Of a DNA stretch of 64,000 nucleotides, positions 54,401-62,905 are shown piece by piece. The position numbers and the translations under genes are program-made. Under the pieces are notes generated by a model. That model saw nothing but the letters and a program-made list of their open reading frames with translations. It was not told the DNA's origin and did not search any database. This stretch comes from Tannerella sp. (GTDB lineage Bacteria; Bacteroidota; Bacteroidia; Bacteroidales; Tannerellaceae): contig JAITVY010000035.1 in the NCBI GenBank assembly GCA_031285565.1, positions 202,318 to 266,317 of the forward strand, read 5' to 3'. Numbering within the stretch: position 1 is the first letter of the stretch; each line of letters opens with the position of its first letter.

Positions 54401-54760
54401 AACTGCCCGGATCCGCTTCTTCCTTAAATCCGGGTCAAAGAAAACACGAAACTCCGGACGGTCAATAATAGAAAATAACACCTCAACCTCATGTTCACAC
54501 AATTTGGTCTTTGGCGTATCACACGAACACGTGAGAATCAATGAATGATCCGACTGATACACAAATACACGCGGAAAACTGGTTAAAGACAATGGCTTAA
54601 AAAAAACACCTGAATCAATCTCAATAGCTTCAGCCTGAATATCAGGTTGCGTCCTACGGTCAATATCAACCACCCCTCTGCAATGCTTAAAAATATCAGT
54701 ATACGTAAGCCCTGATATACTCGCACCCTTTATAACATATCGATCATTCAAACCGTCCAT
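51410..54760 (-). CDS. SNF2-family helicase with N-terminal SWIM zinc finger
   Basis: I choose the start at 54760 ([12 protein letters not shown]), since the upstream codons overlap the preceding gene. The about 1116-residue protein has a SWIM-type zinc finger near the N-terminus ([14 protein letters not shown], pattern CxC-n-CxH, about residues 78-91), a long middle region, and the two helicase lobes: [15 protein letters not shown] (Walker A), [10 protein letters not shown] (motif II, DESQ), [12 protein letters not shown] (motif III), and [27 protein letters not shown] with [11 protein letters not shown] (motifs V-VI). A common bacterial SNF2 remodeller with a role in transcription or DNA transactions; no defence partners flank it. 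Confidence 0.93.
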   Translation of the reverse strand: [1116 protein letters not shown]

Positions 54761-54785
54761 TCTTATATTCACCCCGCACAATAAC

Positions 54786-55355
54786 TCAACAAACCACCTT
54801 TTCCTCACAAATATTTCCGGGTAAATCAAATACCCGGATAATTACCTTACTCCCTGCCAACGAGCCATTATCAGATTGAACCTTGTACTCCCAATCAAAC
54901 CCGTTAGACGAAATGATAGCATTACCCTCCTCAACCATAGCGCCATCACTACTTTCAATCCTAACTTTCACCTCCTTAACCATAAAATCATCCGTTGCCG
55001 AAATGATAATAAGATTACCGGTATTTCCTTTATATCCGGTAACATCAATATGCCCGATTTCAGGCGCACGCATATAATCAGCCACAGCCACATTAAAAGC
55101 AGTCTGAAGCTTATCCGATTTTTGCGCCTTAGCATCATATAATTTACGGATATCCTTATCGGCAATAGCTCCTTTGGCATATAAAGTGGCTTCGCTGAAA
55201 CGGCTACGCTGCTTAAGCTGTGCTTTTGACTTCCGATCCTTAGGTTTCGTCCTTTTCGATATAATTGTACGCCCTTTCTGTGTCCTGAACACAATCTGTT
55301 TTCCTAATAAACCACTCAAACCATAAGTAATCAGATTATCTTTAGAAATAGCCAT
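54786..55355 (-). CDS. Conserved hypothetical protein of Bacteroidetes type
   Basis: The start MAISKDNLITYGLSGLLGKQIVF at 55355 is more likely than that of the ORF track, whose first 43 codons run through a dispersed repeat. The 189-residue protein has a basic N-terminal half (TIISKRTKPKDRKSKAQLKQRSRF) and a beta-rich C-terminal half. This build, with an Lys/Arg-rich start and a beta domain, is seen in many Bacteroidetes genomes without known function. It ends 25 bp before the SNF2 gene and may be co-transcribed with it. Confidence 0.7.
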   Translation of the reverse strand: MAISKDNLITYGLSGLLGKQIVFRTQKGRTIISKRTKPKDRKSKAQLKQRSRFSEATLYAKGAIADKDIRKLYDAKAQKSDKLQTAFNVAVADYMRAPEIGHIDVTGYKGNTGNLIIISATDDFMVKEVKVRIESSDGAMVEEGNAIISSNGFDWEYKVQSDNGSLAGSKVIIRVFDLPGNICEEKVVC

Positions 55356-55421
55356 AATTGTTTGTTTTTTAATGAATTTTGGATTAACTAAAAAAAGATG
55401 ACAAGTTAAAAAACTATCTTC

Positions 55422-55501
55422 ATGTCGAACGGATGTGAGACATCTCATAATCATAAAATTATTAGTGATTATACGATTCCTCATTACATTCGGAATGACG
55501 G
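55422..55501. repeat. Dispersed intergenic repeat, copy 2
   Basis: ATGTCGAAC ... GAGACATCTCATAATCA ... TGATTAT ... CGATTCCTC ... TTCGGAATGACG matches 37081-37157 in order and length with substitutions. ATAATCA and TGATTAT form an inverted repeat at the centre. Confidence 0.7.
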
Positions 55502-55976
55502 TAGTGTTATTTCGTTATTGGTAACGTTTTGCATCCATATAATACAAAAATAATCATAATCATTCGCCTTTCCGAATATTTCAGCATCAAATACACTACC
55601 TTTTCCAAAAGGTCATAAAACAGAAAAACAGGATTTTCCCCGGCACGTCACATTTAAAATACACCAAAAAAACAAAAGAATAAGCGAAGTCAGAGCGAAG
55701 TTAGAGCAAAATCAGAGCGAATTTATACCAAAATCACCTAAGAAAATCGATAGGATATAAAAAGATCGATATCGTAAGATAACCATCGCTATATGGGTGC
55801 TCATCCCATAATATCCGATACCCTCACCCCACCGTTCAGCCAGCCTAATATATATGGTCAAAGCATGGATCCTAACCGTACCGAATGACAATGAAGGCGT
55901 CTGTAAAACAAACACCTTCATTGTCATTACACCAGCCACATTACTATTATTCCCGGCAATTCTTTAATCCATAAAT
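55502..55976. other. Gene-free region with short tandem repeats
   Basis: No credible gene is seen. Near 55685-55725 AGAGCGAA-type units repeat four times with slight changes (GCGAAGTCAGAGCGAAGTTAGAGC). The minus-strand ORF 55712-55939 has no features of a protein and overlaps this repeat. GTCTGTAAAACAAAC(A)CCTTCATTGTCATT-type sequence near 55885-55930 can pair with AATGACAATGAAGG just upstream and may be a terminator for the flanking minus-strand hydrolase gene. Confidence 0.4.
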
Positions 55977-57740
55977 CTATACCGGTTTCACCGGAAGCTG
56001 CAGATAGGAAGCATGTGTCCCACCTGTGTAGATGATATGTTTCCCTTTATTTTCGGGAACATATCCGGGTGTTCCGGGCATGATAGCTCCCAACTCATTT
56101 TTAGAACTGATTACCATCCGCAACTGTTCGCCGGGATAAAAAACCAATCCTATCGGGAGCATGTCAATTTCTACTTCTGCCACCTCACCTGCTTTCAGTT
56201 TCTCAACACGGTCGAAACTATGGGCAGGAATAATATCTGTTGAAAGTTTCTCGTCCAGATGCCGGGCAGAAACACGCAGGCGGCCGTTTGAACCTTTGTA
56301 TTTCAATACAGACCCGCCATTATCTGTTAAATCCTGCATCATGGCTCCCTGATTCGGCACTAAAAACTGTTGCAAATGATTGCCATGAACGTCTAACTTT
56401 TGTACAAGAACAAACAAATCCATATCATCCGCACCATCGGCTTCAACCCAGAGATGTACTTTGGGATAACCTACCATAACGGTTTTGCGGTCGAAGCGGG
56501 TGATAAACGAAGCTTTGCCCGGGCCTGCTTGGGTATCATAAACGACTGTAACTTCCTGCAAGGGAGCAGCGGGAGTCAGCGTACGTGTGTTGCCGTTGAG
56601 GAAGTACTTCGTATATTTAACATCCTGTGGAGGGAATTGGTTAGCCGGCTGATTGAGCATATCGCCACCTTCCATGTCGAGTACCGCATAACGGACACGT
56701 GGGGTTTGTTCCCAACCATTGTTCACTCCCTTTAGATAATAGTCAAAGAAACGGCGGCGGTCTTCGGTATTTACTTCATCATAATAATCAGGCCATTCCT
56801 GTGAGTTATGGATGCGAAGCCACTTATTTTCGGACTTCATCCGGCGCCAGGCACGGAAAGTTCCCTGTGTATGCAAAGTGTTGGAATAGCTGGCAACCAC
56901 ATAAGCAGGTACGGTAATCTTGTCGAAACCGGCAATTTTATCTTTCCACACGGGGTTATCTGCCAGCGGATAGCGCAGTGCTTCTTCGTATACATCTTCG
57001 CGCTTCACTTTGTCGGTATCGGCATTGACATGATTCACCTGCAAGCGTTTGGTAAACCAAAGGTCGGGCATTCCACCATACATGGAGAGGTCGCGGTAGG
57101 CATCAGACAGTCCTTCGTTCGGGTTGATTGCAGCCAGGTGCGGGGGCTGTTCGGCAGCAATGAACCATTGCGAGAACGCCAGATAAGAAGTACCACTCAT
57201 CCCCACTTTACCGTTGCTCCAATCCTGCATGGCAAGCCATTCAATCAGGTCGTGACCATCCCGTCCCTCTTGTGTACCAATCATATGGATATCTCCTTCC
57301 GAATGAGCAACACCCCGTGCATCCGGATTACAGATGGCATAGTCCTGGGCGCACCAATATGCAGGGTCGGGACCTTCAAACTTTGCCAGTCCGGAGAACT
57401 GGCTGTTATCCATGCCAAGCATATTGAAAAGACCGGTGGTGCGGGGAGCTGTTCCCCCACTTTTGCCGTAAGGACTCCATGCGATAATAACAGGAACTTT
57501 TTCGCTTCCTGTGGGGCGGAATACATCGGCATAGATGGTAACACCATCACGCATAGTAACTGCAACGTCTTTTTCATAAACGATATCTACCGGAAGTGGG
57601 CGGAACATGGGGGCGACCTGCCAGCCTGCAGGTAATGTCTGTATACCCGGTTCGAATTTACTTAAGAGTCCGTGTTCTTTACCATTATCGATATAATTGT
57701 AAGTGGGTTCGAAAACCTGCAATTCTTTTAAATCTTTCAT
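55977..57740 (-). CDS. CocE/NonD-family (X-Pro dipeptidyl-peptidase-like, S15) hydrolase
   Basis: The 587-residue alpha/beta hydrolase opens with a conserved block (VAVTMRDGVTIYADVFRPTGSEKVPVIIAWSPYGK) and has the nucleophile elbow GKVGMSGTSYLAFSQW with serine in the GTS context. The C-terminal part (about 400-587) is the jelly-roll domain of this family (VTVVYDTQAGPGKASFITRFDRKT, VEIDMLPIGLVFYPGEQLRMVISS). Members cleave esters or peptide bonds; no signal peptide is seen, so it is cytoplasmic. It sits 113 bp downstream of an AraC-type regulator on the same strand, which probably controls it. Confidence 0.88.
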   Translation of the reverse strand: MKDLKELQVFEPTYNYIDNGKEHGLLSKFEPGIQTLPAGWQVAPMFRPLPVDIVYEKDVAVTMRDGVTIYADVFRPTGSEKVPVIIAWSPYGKSGGTAPRTTGLFNMLGMDNSQFSGLAKFEGPDPAYWCAQDYAICNPDARGVAHSEGDIHMIGTQEGRDGHDLIEWLAMQDWSNGKVGMSGTSYLAFSQWFIAAEQPPHLAAINPNEGLSDAYRDLSMYGGMPDLWFTKRLQVNHVNADTDKVKREDVYEEALRYPLADNPVWKDKIAGFDKITVPAYVVASYSNTLHTQGTFRAWRRMKSENKWLRIHNSQEWPDYYDEVNTEDRRRFFDYYLKGVNNGWEQTPRVRYAVLDMEGGDMLNQPANQFPPQDVKYTKYFLNGNTRTLTPAAPLQEVTVVYDTQAGPGKASFITRFDRKTVMVGYPKVHLWVEADGADDMDLFVLVQKLDVHGNHLQQFLVPNQGAMMQDLTDNGGSVLKYKGSNGRLRVSARHLDEKLSTDIIPAHSFDRVEKLKAGEVAEVEIDMLPIGLVFYPGEQLRMVISSKNELGAIMPGTPGYVPENKGKHIIYTGGTHASYLQLPVKPV

Positions 57741-57853
57741 ATTGTTTCCTTTTTAATTGATGAATATTCTTTTCTGTTTCCAACAATACAAAGGTAGAGC
57801 AGGTTTAGCCGGCAGGGGTATACGATTCAAACCAAGAAGTATAAAATTCAAAC

Positions 57854-58729
57854 CTAACGGATGCGATAATATTTCGGGGTGTTTCCGGTTGCCTTTTTAA
57901 TAAAGTTACTGAAATAGTTAGAATATTCAAATCCTAATGCGTAGGCAATATCGGCTACACTCCAGTCGGTATATTGAAGTAAGGATTTGGCTTCGGCAGT
58001 GATGCGTTCGGCAATAAGGGAGGTTGTGGGCTTTCCGGTTATTTCCTTAACAGCCCGGTTCAGGGAGTTTACATGAATGGCAAGATTGTCGGCATAGTCT
58101 TGTGCGGTTTTTAGCCTCAAAGGAGCAGTCGGGCTTTCTATGGGAAATTGTCTTTCAAGCAATTCCATAAAGCGGGCAGCTATCCGCAAATATGCATTAT
58201 TGTAATGCATAAAATGCTCATCAGGGTGCATTTGCAATGCTTCGTGAACAATGGTTTGAATATAATTCCGCATCAGGTCATCTTTATAAAGATAGTCTGT
58301 TGCCTCTTGTGCAATCATTGTTTCAAATATACCGGTAAGCCTGGATTGCTGCTCTTCATCCAGCTTAAAGGCTGGCACTCCGCCCGGTTTGAATAAAGGC
58401 GATTGTTGCAAACTATCCAAACGTGCAACGGGATGAATAAAACTTTCGGTAAAGATGCAGGAATAGCCGGTTTGATTCTCAGACACTATTTCTGTTGAGT
58501 ATGGCATCTGGGGATTAAGGAGCAGTAAGTATGTACCATCGAGATGGTAAGTATGGTCATTGTAATGTACTTTGCTTTCGCCTATACTGAGAATAATCAG
58601 AAAGTAATGCCGACGCCCAAAAGTAGTCGGACTACTTTTGGGTACTCTGTTGCGACTAACTTTAAAGCCCCTGAGCTTTAAAATTGCATTTACCAACGTT
58701 AGGTCGGGGTATTCTACCGGTACTTCCAT
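57854..58729 (-). CDS. AraC-family transcriptional regulator
   Basis: A 291-residue regulator: an N-terminal cupin-like sensor domain (about 40-110, HYFLIILSIGESKVHYNDHTYHLDGTYLLLLNPQMPYS) and a C-terminal double helix-turn-helix (about 190-291) with TDWSVADIAYALGFEYSNYFSNFIKKATGNTPKYYR, the typical AraC signature. It is likely to control the CocE-type hydrolase downstream and/or the secreted protein and reductase operon further upstream on the same strand. Confidence 0.92.
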   Translation of the reverse strand: MEVPVEYPDLTLVNAILKLRGFKVSRNRVPKSSPTTFGRRHYFLIILSIGESKVHYNDHTYHLDGTYLLLLNPQMPYSTEIVSENQTGYSCIFTESFIHPVARLDSLQQSPLFKPGGVPAFKLDEEQQSRLTGIFETMIAQEATDYLYKDDLMRNYIQTIVHEALQMHPDEHFMHYNNAYLRIAARFMELLERQFPIESPTAPLRLKTAQDYADNLAIHVNSLNRAVKEITGKPTTSLIAERITAEAKSLLQYTDWSVADIAYALGFEYSNYFSNFIKKATGNTPKYYRIR

Positions 58730-58800
58730 AAGGAAACAAAAGTACGAAAATCAAACTTTAATTACATGGTAAAACTACAGGAGTTTTATATATCCTTTTT

Positions 58801-59484
58801 TTATTGATTGAGCCAGCCCAACTCTGTATCGTAAATTTGCTGCACTTCTGCCGGTCGGTCGGTACCGGGCAGATCCTGGCTGATAGTGGCACCGACTATC
58901 TGACGCATATAGGCCAGCCAGCGATAGGAACGGCGGAAGCCTTTTACATTATCCGGATTAATCTTTAGATCCTGTCCCGGAATAGCAGGAGCTAGTTCAT
59001 CTGACTCATTGATAGAGGTCATTGAAGTAATTTTCCAATCGCCGTTACGCTTCTCGACACGATATAGCAAGCGCATATAGGAAGTCAGTACAGCTTCTAC
59101 ATCATTTACATACATTCCCCGGGTGGTCGTGGTTGGATATTCCACGAAAGCTTTGTCACCATTCTGATAGATGAGCGCACCACCACAGCGGTTCACGATG
59201 GGTAGTTCTTCAACCGTTTCTTCGGAGGTTTGACCTACAAATGTGTTCACTCCACCACTCTGCCAACTAGTGTGGATTTGTGCATCCTCTGCATAGCACT
59301 TTGCAAGTTCTTCGTTACGATGGCTTACACGGTACAGTCTTTCTGCCACTATCAGGTTGTTTATTGCTGCGTAATCTGTCATAGCCGGATTATTTATTTT
59401 GTTGAACACTTTGTTGTCTGCAGATTGTGCCGACAAACTGTTGGCAAACAATACCGTTACTATGAACGTGAATATTATTTTCAT
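58801..59484 (-). CDS. Secreted SnoaL/NTF2-like protein
   Basis: A 227-residue protein with a signal peptide (MKIIFTFIVTVLFANSLSAQ). The remainder has the pattern of a SnoaL-like NTF2 fold: NNLIVAERLYRVSHRNEELAKCYAEDAQIHTSWQSGG, then ...YMRLLYRVEKRNGDWKITSMTSIN. Such proteins bind small hydrophobic ligands or act as isomerases. It is downstream of the reductase genes on the same strand (41 bp to the next), probably the last gene of their operon. Confidence 0.72.
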   Translation of the reverse strand: MKIIFTFIVTVLFANSLSAQSADNKVFNKINNPAMTDYAAINNLIVAERLYRVSHRNEELAKCYAEDAQIHTSWQSGGVNTFVGQTSEETVEELPIVNRCGGALIYQNGDKAFVEYPTTTTRGMYVNDVEAVLTSYMRLLYRVEKRNGDWKITSMTSINESDELAPAIPGQDLKINPDNVKGFRRSYRWLAYMRQIVGATISQDLPGTDRPAEVQQIYDTELGWLNQ

Positions 59485-59525
59485 ATTTTCAGGTCTATAA
59501 TCAACTAGTACTTTTCTATTATCTT

Positions 59526-60398
59526 TTAAAATGATTTAACAGCATCCTGCATATAAGTAGACAAAACCTGTTCAGTATTCATACCTTCCGGAGTCTCTCC
59601 CATAATCCCCATCATAAAACGACCCTTCCAGTATAACGGTATGGAGACATTATAACGGTCTTCAATAATCATGAAACCCTCTTCAATATTGGCTGGCTGT
59701 TTGGTAAACTCATAATACTTATTCAACATTTCTCTGGCTGTATCAGTATTTTTCGCATCAATAATAAACATCTGATATTGTTTGCCTTCCTGCTCATAAT
59801 TTACTGCATAAACATTTTTGAGAAATGAATGCCCTATATAACTGGAGGTGATGTATGTTTCTGTACGTTGCACTTTGTATGCATCCGGAAAAACACGGAA
59901 CATTTCGGGATATTCTACTGATTGCTGTAACTGATCGGAAAACTTAGCTGCATATTCCTGTAATTGATTTTCTTCACCAAAACTTCCCGACACCCACATT
60001 TTAATATACAATGAGCCGGTCACAAAATACATATTGGTATTATCACCCTGCGCCTCAATACCAATATCAAAATATGACAAATCCGATGAACGCTCCGATG
60101 CATACATACCAAATGCATCCTGTGGAGTAGCATGCCGGTAAACCTGAATTGTGATATAGTCGTCATTGGCTTTGGAATTTAGCAATAAAGCGGTCATTTC
60201 TTCAAAATTAAATTCAAGAAAGAGTGGTGCTGATCCGTTGATACGGTCGTACAGGTTATCGCGATGGAAAACTTCGTATTCTGCCGGTTTTGTCCATCCT
60301 TCCACAGCAGGCTGAGCGCTATAAATTTGCTCCGGAGTCTGTGCGCGAAGCATAAATCCTGTCATTAACAGAAGCGTATATATTATTATTTTCTTCAT
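59526..60398 (-). CDS. Secreted DUF6599-like protein
   Basis: A 290-residue protein with a signal peptide (LLLMTGFMLRAQ), then VEGWTKPAEYEVFHRDNLYDRINGSAPLFLEFNFEEM, TIQVYRHATPQDAFGMYASERS and IGHSFLKNVYAVNYEQEG. This pattern fits the DUF6599 group of anaerobes, often found beside ferredoxin-domain reductases; no function is known. It lies 14 bp after the aldo/keto reductase with iron-sulfur motifs, in the same operon. Confidence 0.7.
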   Translation of the reverse strand: MKKIIIYTLLLMTGFMLRAQTPEQIYSAQPAVEGWTKPAEYEVFHRDNLYDRINGSAPLFLEFNFEEMTALLLNSKANDDYITIQVYRHATPQDAFGMYASERSSDLSYFDIGIEAQGDNTNMYFVTGSLYIKMWVSGSFGEENQLQEYAAKFSDQLQQSVEYPEMFRVFPDAYKVQRTETYITSSYIGHSFLKNVYAVNYEQEGKQYQMFIIDAKNTDTAREMLNKYYEFTKQPANIEEGFMIIEDRYNVSIPLYWKGRFMMGIMGETPEGMNTEQVLSTYMQDAVKSF

Positions 60399-60412
60399 AT
60401 CCGATAGAATTA

Positions 60413-61594
60413 CTAAGTAAGAAAAACATCAGGTATTTGTGCAACAGGCATTACAGCCGCTATTTTATCTCTCACATTGAATCCGGACAGACAGTTTACG
60501 GTGCATTTATCACATCCATCGCATACATGAGTATCTAACGACAGTTCGGTGAGTGTTTGTTTGGTAAGCCCGGATTGCTTATAGCCATACGCATACATGT
60601 ATGCACGCATAATATCGGGAATGGGTAGATTTTGCAAACATTGCGTAATGCACTGATTACACTGCTGGCAGAATAGCGAATCTTTCCCGCATAATTCGGC
60701 GAGATATTCGCGCTCTCCGGCAGATAAGTTCCTATCCTGCACGGCTGCCATGCATTCATCCAGCTCATCATAATTTGTAAAGCCGGGTATTATAGTAGTT
60801 ATTGCCGGGTTTTCCCATACCCATTTGAGGCAAGCTCCAGCATTGATTTTTCGTTTGCCATCGACATCTTCCACCGCTCCACTCATAGCTTTCATGGCTA
60901 TCAACCCCATTCCGGCTTTTGAGGCACGTTCCATAGCTTCCTGCGTTTCTTTCAGATTAACCAGTTTGAAGTTATAGCTCAGTAATGCCACATCGTAAAT
61001 TCCGGCTTCCACGGCAGCCTCAAGTATATCCGGTCTCTGTGCATGAGAGGCATATCCGATATATTTGGCTCTGCCGCTTTTGCGTATCTCTTCGAGGGCG
61101 TTTATCACACGGGAGTCAGCAACGGCTTCGGGTACACGAACATCTTGTGTATAGAAAATATCTACATAATCCACCTGAAGGCGTTGAAGGCTTTGTTGAA
61201 GTTTAGCCTCTAGTTCTTCTTCATAATTATCGCCCAGCGGATAACCGCTTCTCACTTTAGTAGCGATAAAAAAAGATTCCCGGGGTTTATCTTTGAAGAA
61301 ATTGCCGAGCATCTCTTCGTTTTTTCCATTTTGATAGAAATTCGCCGTATCGAAATGGAATATCTTATTGCTATAAGCCGCCCTTATCAGATTGGGATTG
61401 TCTGCCCGCATAACCCCCATACTTAGAATGGGTAATTCAATACCGGTACGACCCAATTTTCTTTTTGGTATTTCGGTTGGTATTTCTTTTGAGGAGTTGA
61501 CATTTGCTGTAACTTCAGGCATAACAAGTGCCCCTGCACCCATTGTGGCCGACAGGCGTAGGAAGTTTCTTCTAGTGATTCTTTTTTTATTCAT
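60413..61594 (-). CDS. Twin-arginine-signal aldo/keto reductase with two 4Fe-4S motifs
   Basis: The 393-residue protein starts with a twin-arginine signal (RRNFLRLSATMGAG). The aldo/keto reductase barrel follows at about 40-300 (PKRKLGRTGIELPILSMGVMRAD; NLIRAAYSNKIFHFDTANFYQNGKNEEMLG with the catalytic Tyr). The C-terminal domain has two ferredoxin-type cysteine clusters, CQQCNQCITQC and CDGCDKCTVNC. This type is common in anaerobes and links sugar or carbonyl reduction to electron transfer in the periplasm. It is operonic with the DUF6599-like gene downstream. Confidence 0.9.
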   Translation of the reverse strand: MNKKRITRRNFLRLSATMGAGALVMPEVTANVNSSKEIPTEIPKRKLGRTGIELPILSMGVMRADNPNLIRAAYSNKIFHFDTANFYQNGKNEEMLGNFFKDKPRESFFIATKVRSGYPLGDNYEEELEAKLQQSLQRLQVDYVDIFYTQDVRVPEAVADSRVINALEEIRKSGRAKYIGYASHAQRPDILEAAVEAGIYDVALLSYNFKLVNLKETQEAMERASKAGMGLIAMKAMSGAVEDVDGKRKINAGACLKWVWENPAITTIIPGFTNYDELDECMAAVQDRNLSAGEREYLAELCGKDSLFCQQCNQCITQCLQNLPIPDIMRAYMYAYGYKQSGLTKQTLTELSLDTHVCDGCDKCTVNCLSGFNVRDKIAAVMPVAQIPDVFLT

Positions 61595-61796
61595 ATCGCA
61601 ATAAAGTTTTAATGAGTGTTATTATGACTGGTTTTAATATACTCCTGTCAATTTCCACGCAATTGATCTCACAACAATAGAATTTTTCGAGCAAATTAGC
61701 GGCTACTTTTTTCAGTGCCTTACTCTTATGCCAGCAGTTTATTTTTAATAATCTATCGAACAGATTCATCGCCTGATTATTTTCTGACCCATACAT
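61587..61796 (-). CDS. Small ORF between reductase and lipoprotein genes
   Basis: A 69-residue frame overlapping the gene upstream by 20 bp and the gene downstream by 8 bp, which is what translational coupling would look like. It has no signal peptide and no recognised motif. It may be a real small protein or an accidental frame in a tight operon. Confidence 0.3.
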   Translation of the reverse strand: MYGSENNQAMNLFDRLLKINCWHKSKALKKVAANLLEKFYCCEINCVEIDRSILKPVIITLIKTLLRYE

Positions 61797-62439
61797 TCGT
61801 AACTGTTCCGAAAACTAACTTATGGTAATCATTACCCTCATTATATCCGTTTTCCACAAAATTCTTGCCGTCTTCTGTGTAGAAATCATCGGGATGTGTG
61901 GATGTGATTTCAAACAGTCGGCACTCGATGACTACCCTTGCTTCCTTATAGGTCATATTACCTGAAGGAGTGCTGACTGCGGTCAGTTTTGTCTCTTTCA
62001 TTTTGTCGGAATCCCTACCACTTTTGGCTCCGAAGGCAAACATTTCGCTTTGATACTGTTCGGGCATGAAAGACATAGTATAACTTTGATGCTTCCGGAT
62101 CAATTCGAGCGTGTATCTTTTTGCCCCTAAGAAGCAGAAAGTTTTTGGCTCGCGAAAATACCTGAACATGGCTTCCCAGCTTGCCGCCATCGAGTTGTAA
62201 TGCGACTCACTCCCTGCTGTCAGAACTGTATTATCCTCTTCTACCATCAGTTCGGTAAGGTTTTTTTTCACTTCATCAGGTTCAACCAACCTGAATAATT
62301 CTTCAAAAGATTTGTCCTTTACGTTCATATAATCTATCGGACTAGCGTTTGCTTCCTCTTTTATAGCTTGTTTGCCGGAGGTTCCGGTACAAGCTAAAAG
62401 CATAAATATGGAGCAAAATGTGAATACTGTGTATTTCAT
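61777..62439 (-). CDS. Hypothetical lipoprotein
   Basis: A 220-residue lipoprotein (lipobox IFMLLACTG, Cys near residue 17). The mature part is soluble: a conserved-looking core FLGAKRYTLELIRKHQSYTMSFMPEQYQSEMFAFGAKSGRDSDKMKETKL resembles flavin reductase-like folds (FMN-binding split barrel, as in NADH:flavin oxidoreductases that share SMSVVPYE-type turns). I regard a flavin-reductase-like origin as likely but not proven. It lies 4 bp after the OB-fold gene in the operon. Confidence 0.6.
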   Translation of the reverse strand: MKYTVFTFCSIFMLLACTGTSGKQAIKEEANASPIDYMNVKDKSFEELFRLVEPDEVKKNLTELMVEEDNTVLTAGSESHYNSMAASWEAMFRYFREPKTFCFLGAKRYTLELIRKHQSYTMSFMPEQYQSEMFAFGAKSGRDSDKMKETKLTAVSTPSGNMTYKEARVVIECRLFEITSTHPDDFYTEDGKNFVENGYNEGNDYHKLVFGTVTNVWVRK

Positions 62440-62443
62440 AAAT

Positions 62444-62899
62444 CTATTCTTTTATCTCGCATTGCTTTAATAATACCTGGTCGCCTTTTTCGTAAAAGCC
62501 CCTTACTTCGCCCGTAATAATCGGTTCATCACCTTTAGAAACTTTCCTCAGTTTCAAATAGTCGGAAAAAGGCAATACACAAAGTATCCGGCTTTTCCCA
62601 CCTTTTTTCTCAGACAACTCCACCGAAGGAAGCGCATACACATCCGGCCCTACAAAAACGGCAAACCCTTTTATGGTTATAGTTTTATTACCATATTTTT
62701 GAGTGGCGGCCGCCTCATCTTTCTTAAATTCGTCATAAAGTTCCTTTGCTGTGATAATCGAATCTTGTGCGACTATATCATTTATTTCGTTCATTTCATT
62801 TGTTTCGTTTACAATGGTGGAAGCCGGAAGATTTGCATTTCCTCCAACCCATAATAACAGGATAAGCATTGCTGCTGTATAAGTAATTTTCCTGTTCAT
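62444..62899 (-). CDS. OB-fold (tRNA_anti-like) secreted protein
   Basis: A 151-residue protein with an N-terminal signal or membrane anchor (YTAAMLILLLWVGGNANLPAS). Then TAKELYDEFKKDEAAATQKYGNKTITIKGFAVFVGPDVYALPSVELSE and FYEKGDQVLLKQCEIKE match the tRNA_anti-like OB-fold group (PF12869), common as small secreted domains in Bacteroidetes. Its ligand is unknown; despite the name, it is not known to bind tRNA. It lies 6 bp after the aldo/keto reductase. Confidence 0.78.
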   Translation of the reverse strand: MNRKITYTAAMLILLLWVGGNANLPASTIVNETNEMNEINDIVAQDSIITAKELYDEFKKDEAAATQKYGNKTITIKGFAVFVGPDVYALPSVELSEKKGGKSRILCVLPFSDYLKLRKVSKGDEPIITGEVRGFYEKGDQVLLKQCEIKE

Positions 62900-62905
62900 A
62901 CCTTA

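Noticed and set aside
51410-54760. SNF2 helicase as part of an anti-phage system (DISARM or similar)
   Set aside because: No methyltransferase, nuclease or PLD partner adjoins it; it is a common stand-alone Bacteroidetes SNF2 with a SWIM finger.
55712-55939. Minus-strand ORF of 75 residues
   Set aside because: It lies in a gene-free stretch with short tandem repeats and shows neither a signal peptide nor a known motif.
61587-61796. Small ORF as a fragment of an acyltransferase gene
   Set aside because: A faint resemblance of one helix to hexapeptide acyltransferase leaders is not enough, so it is left as an unassigned small frame.
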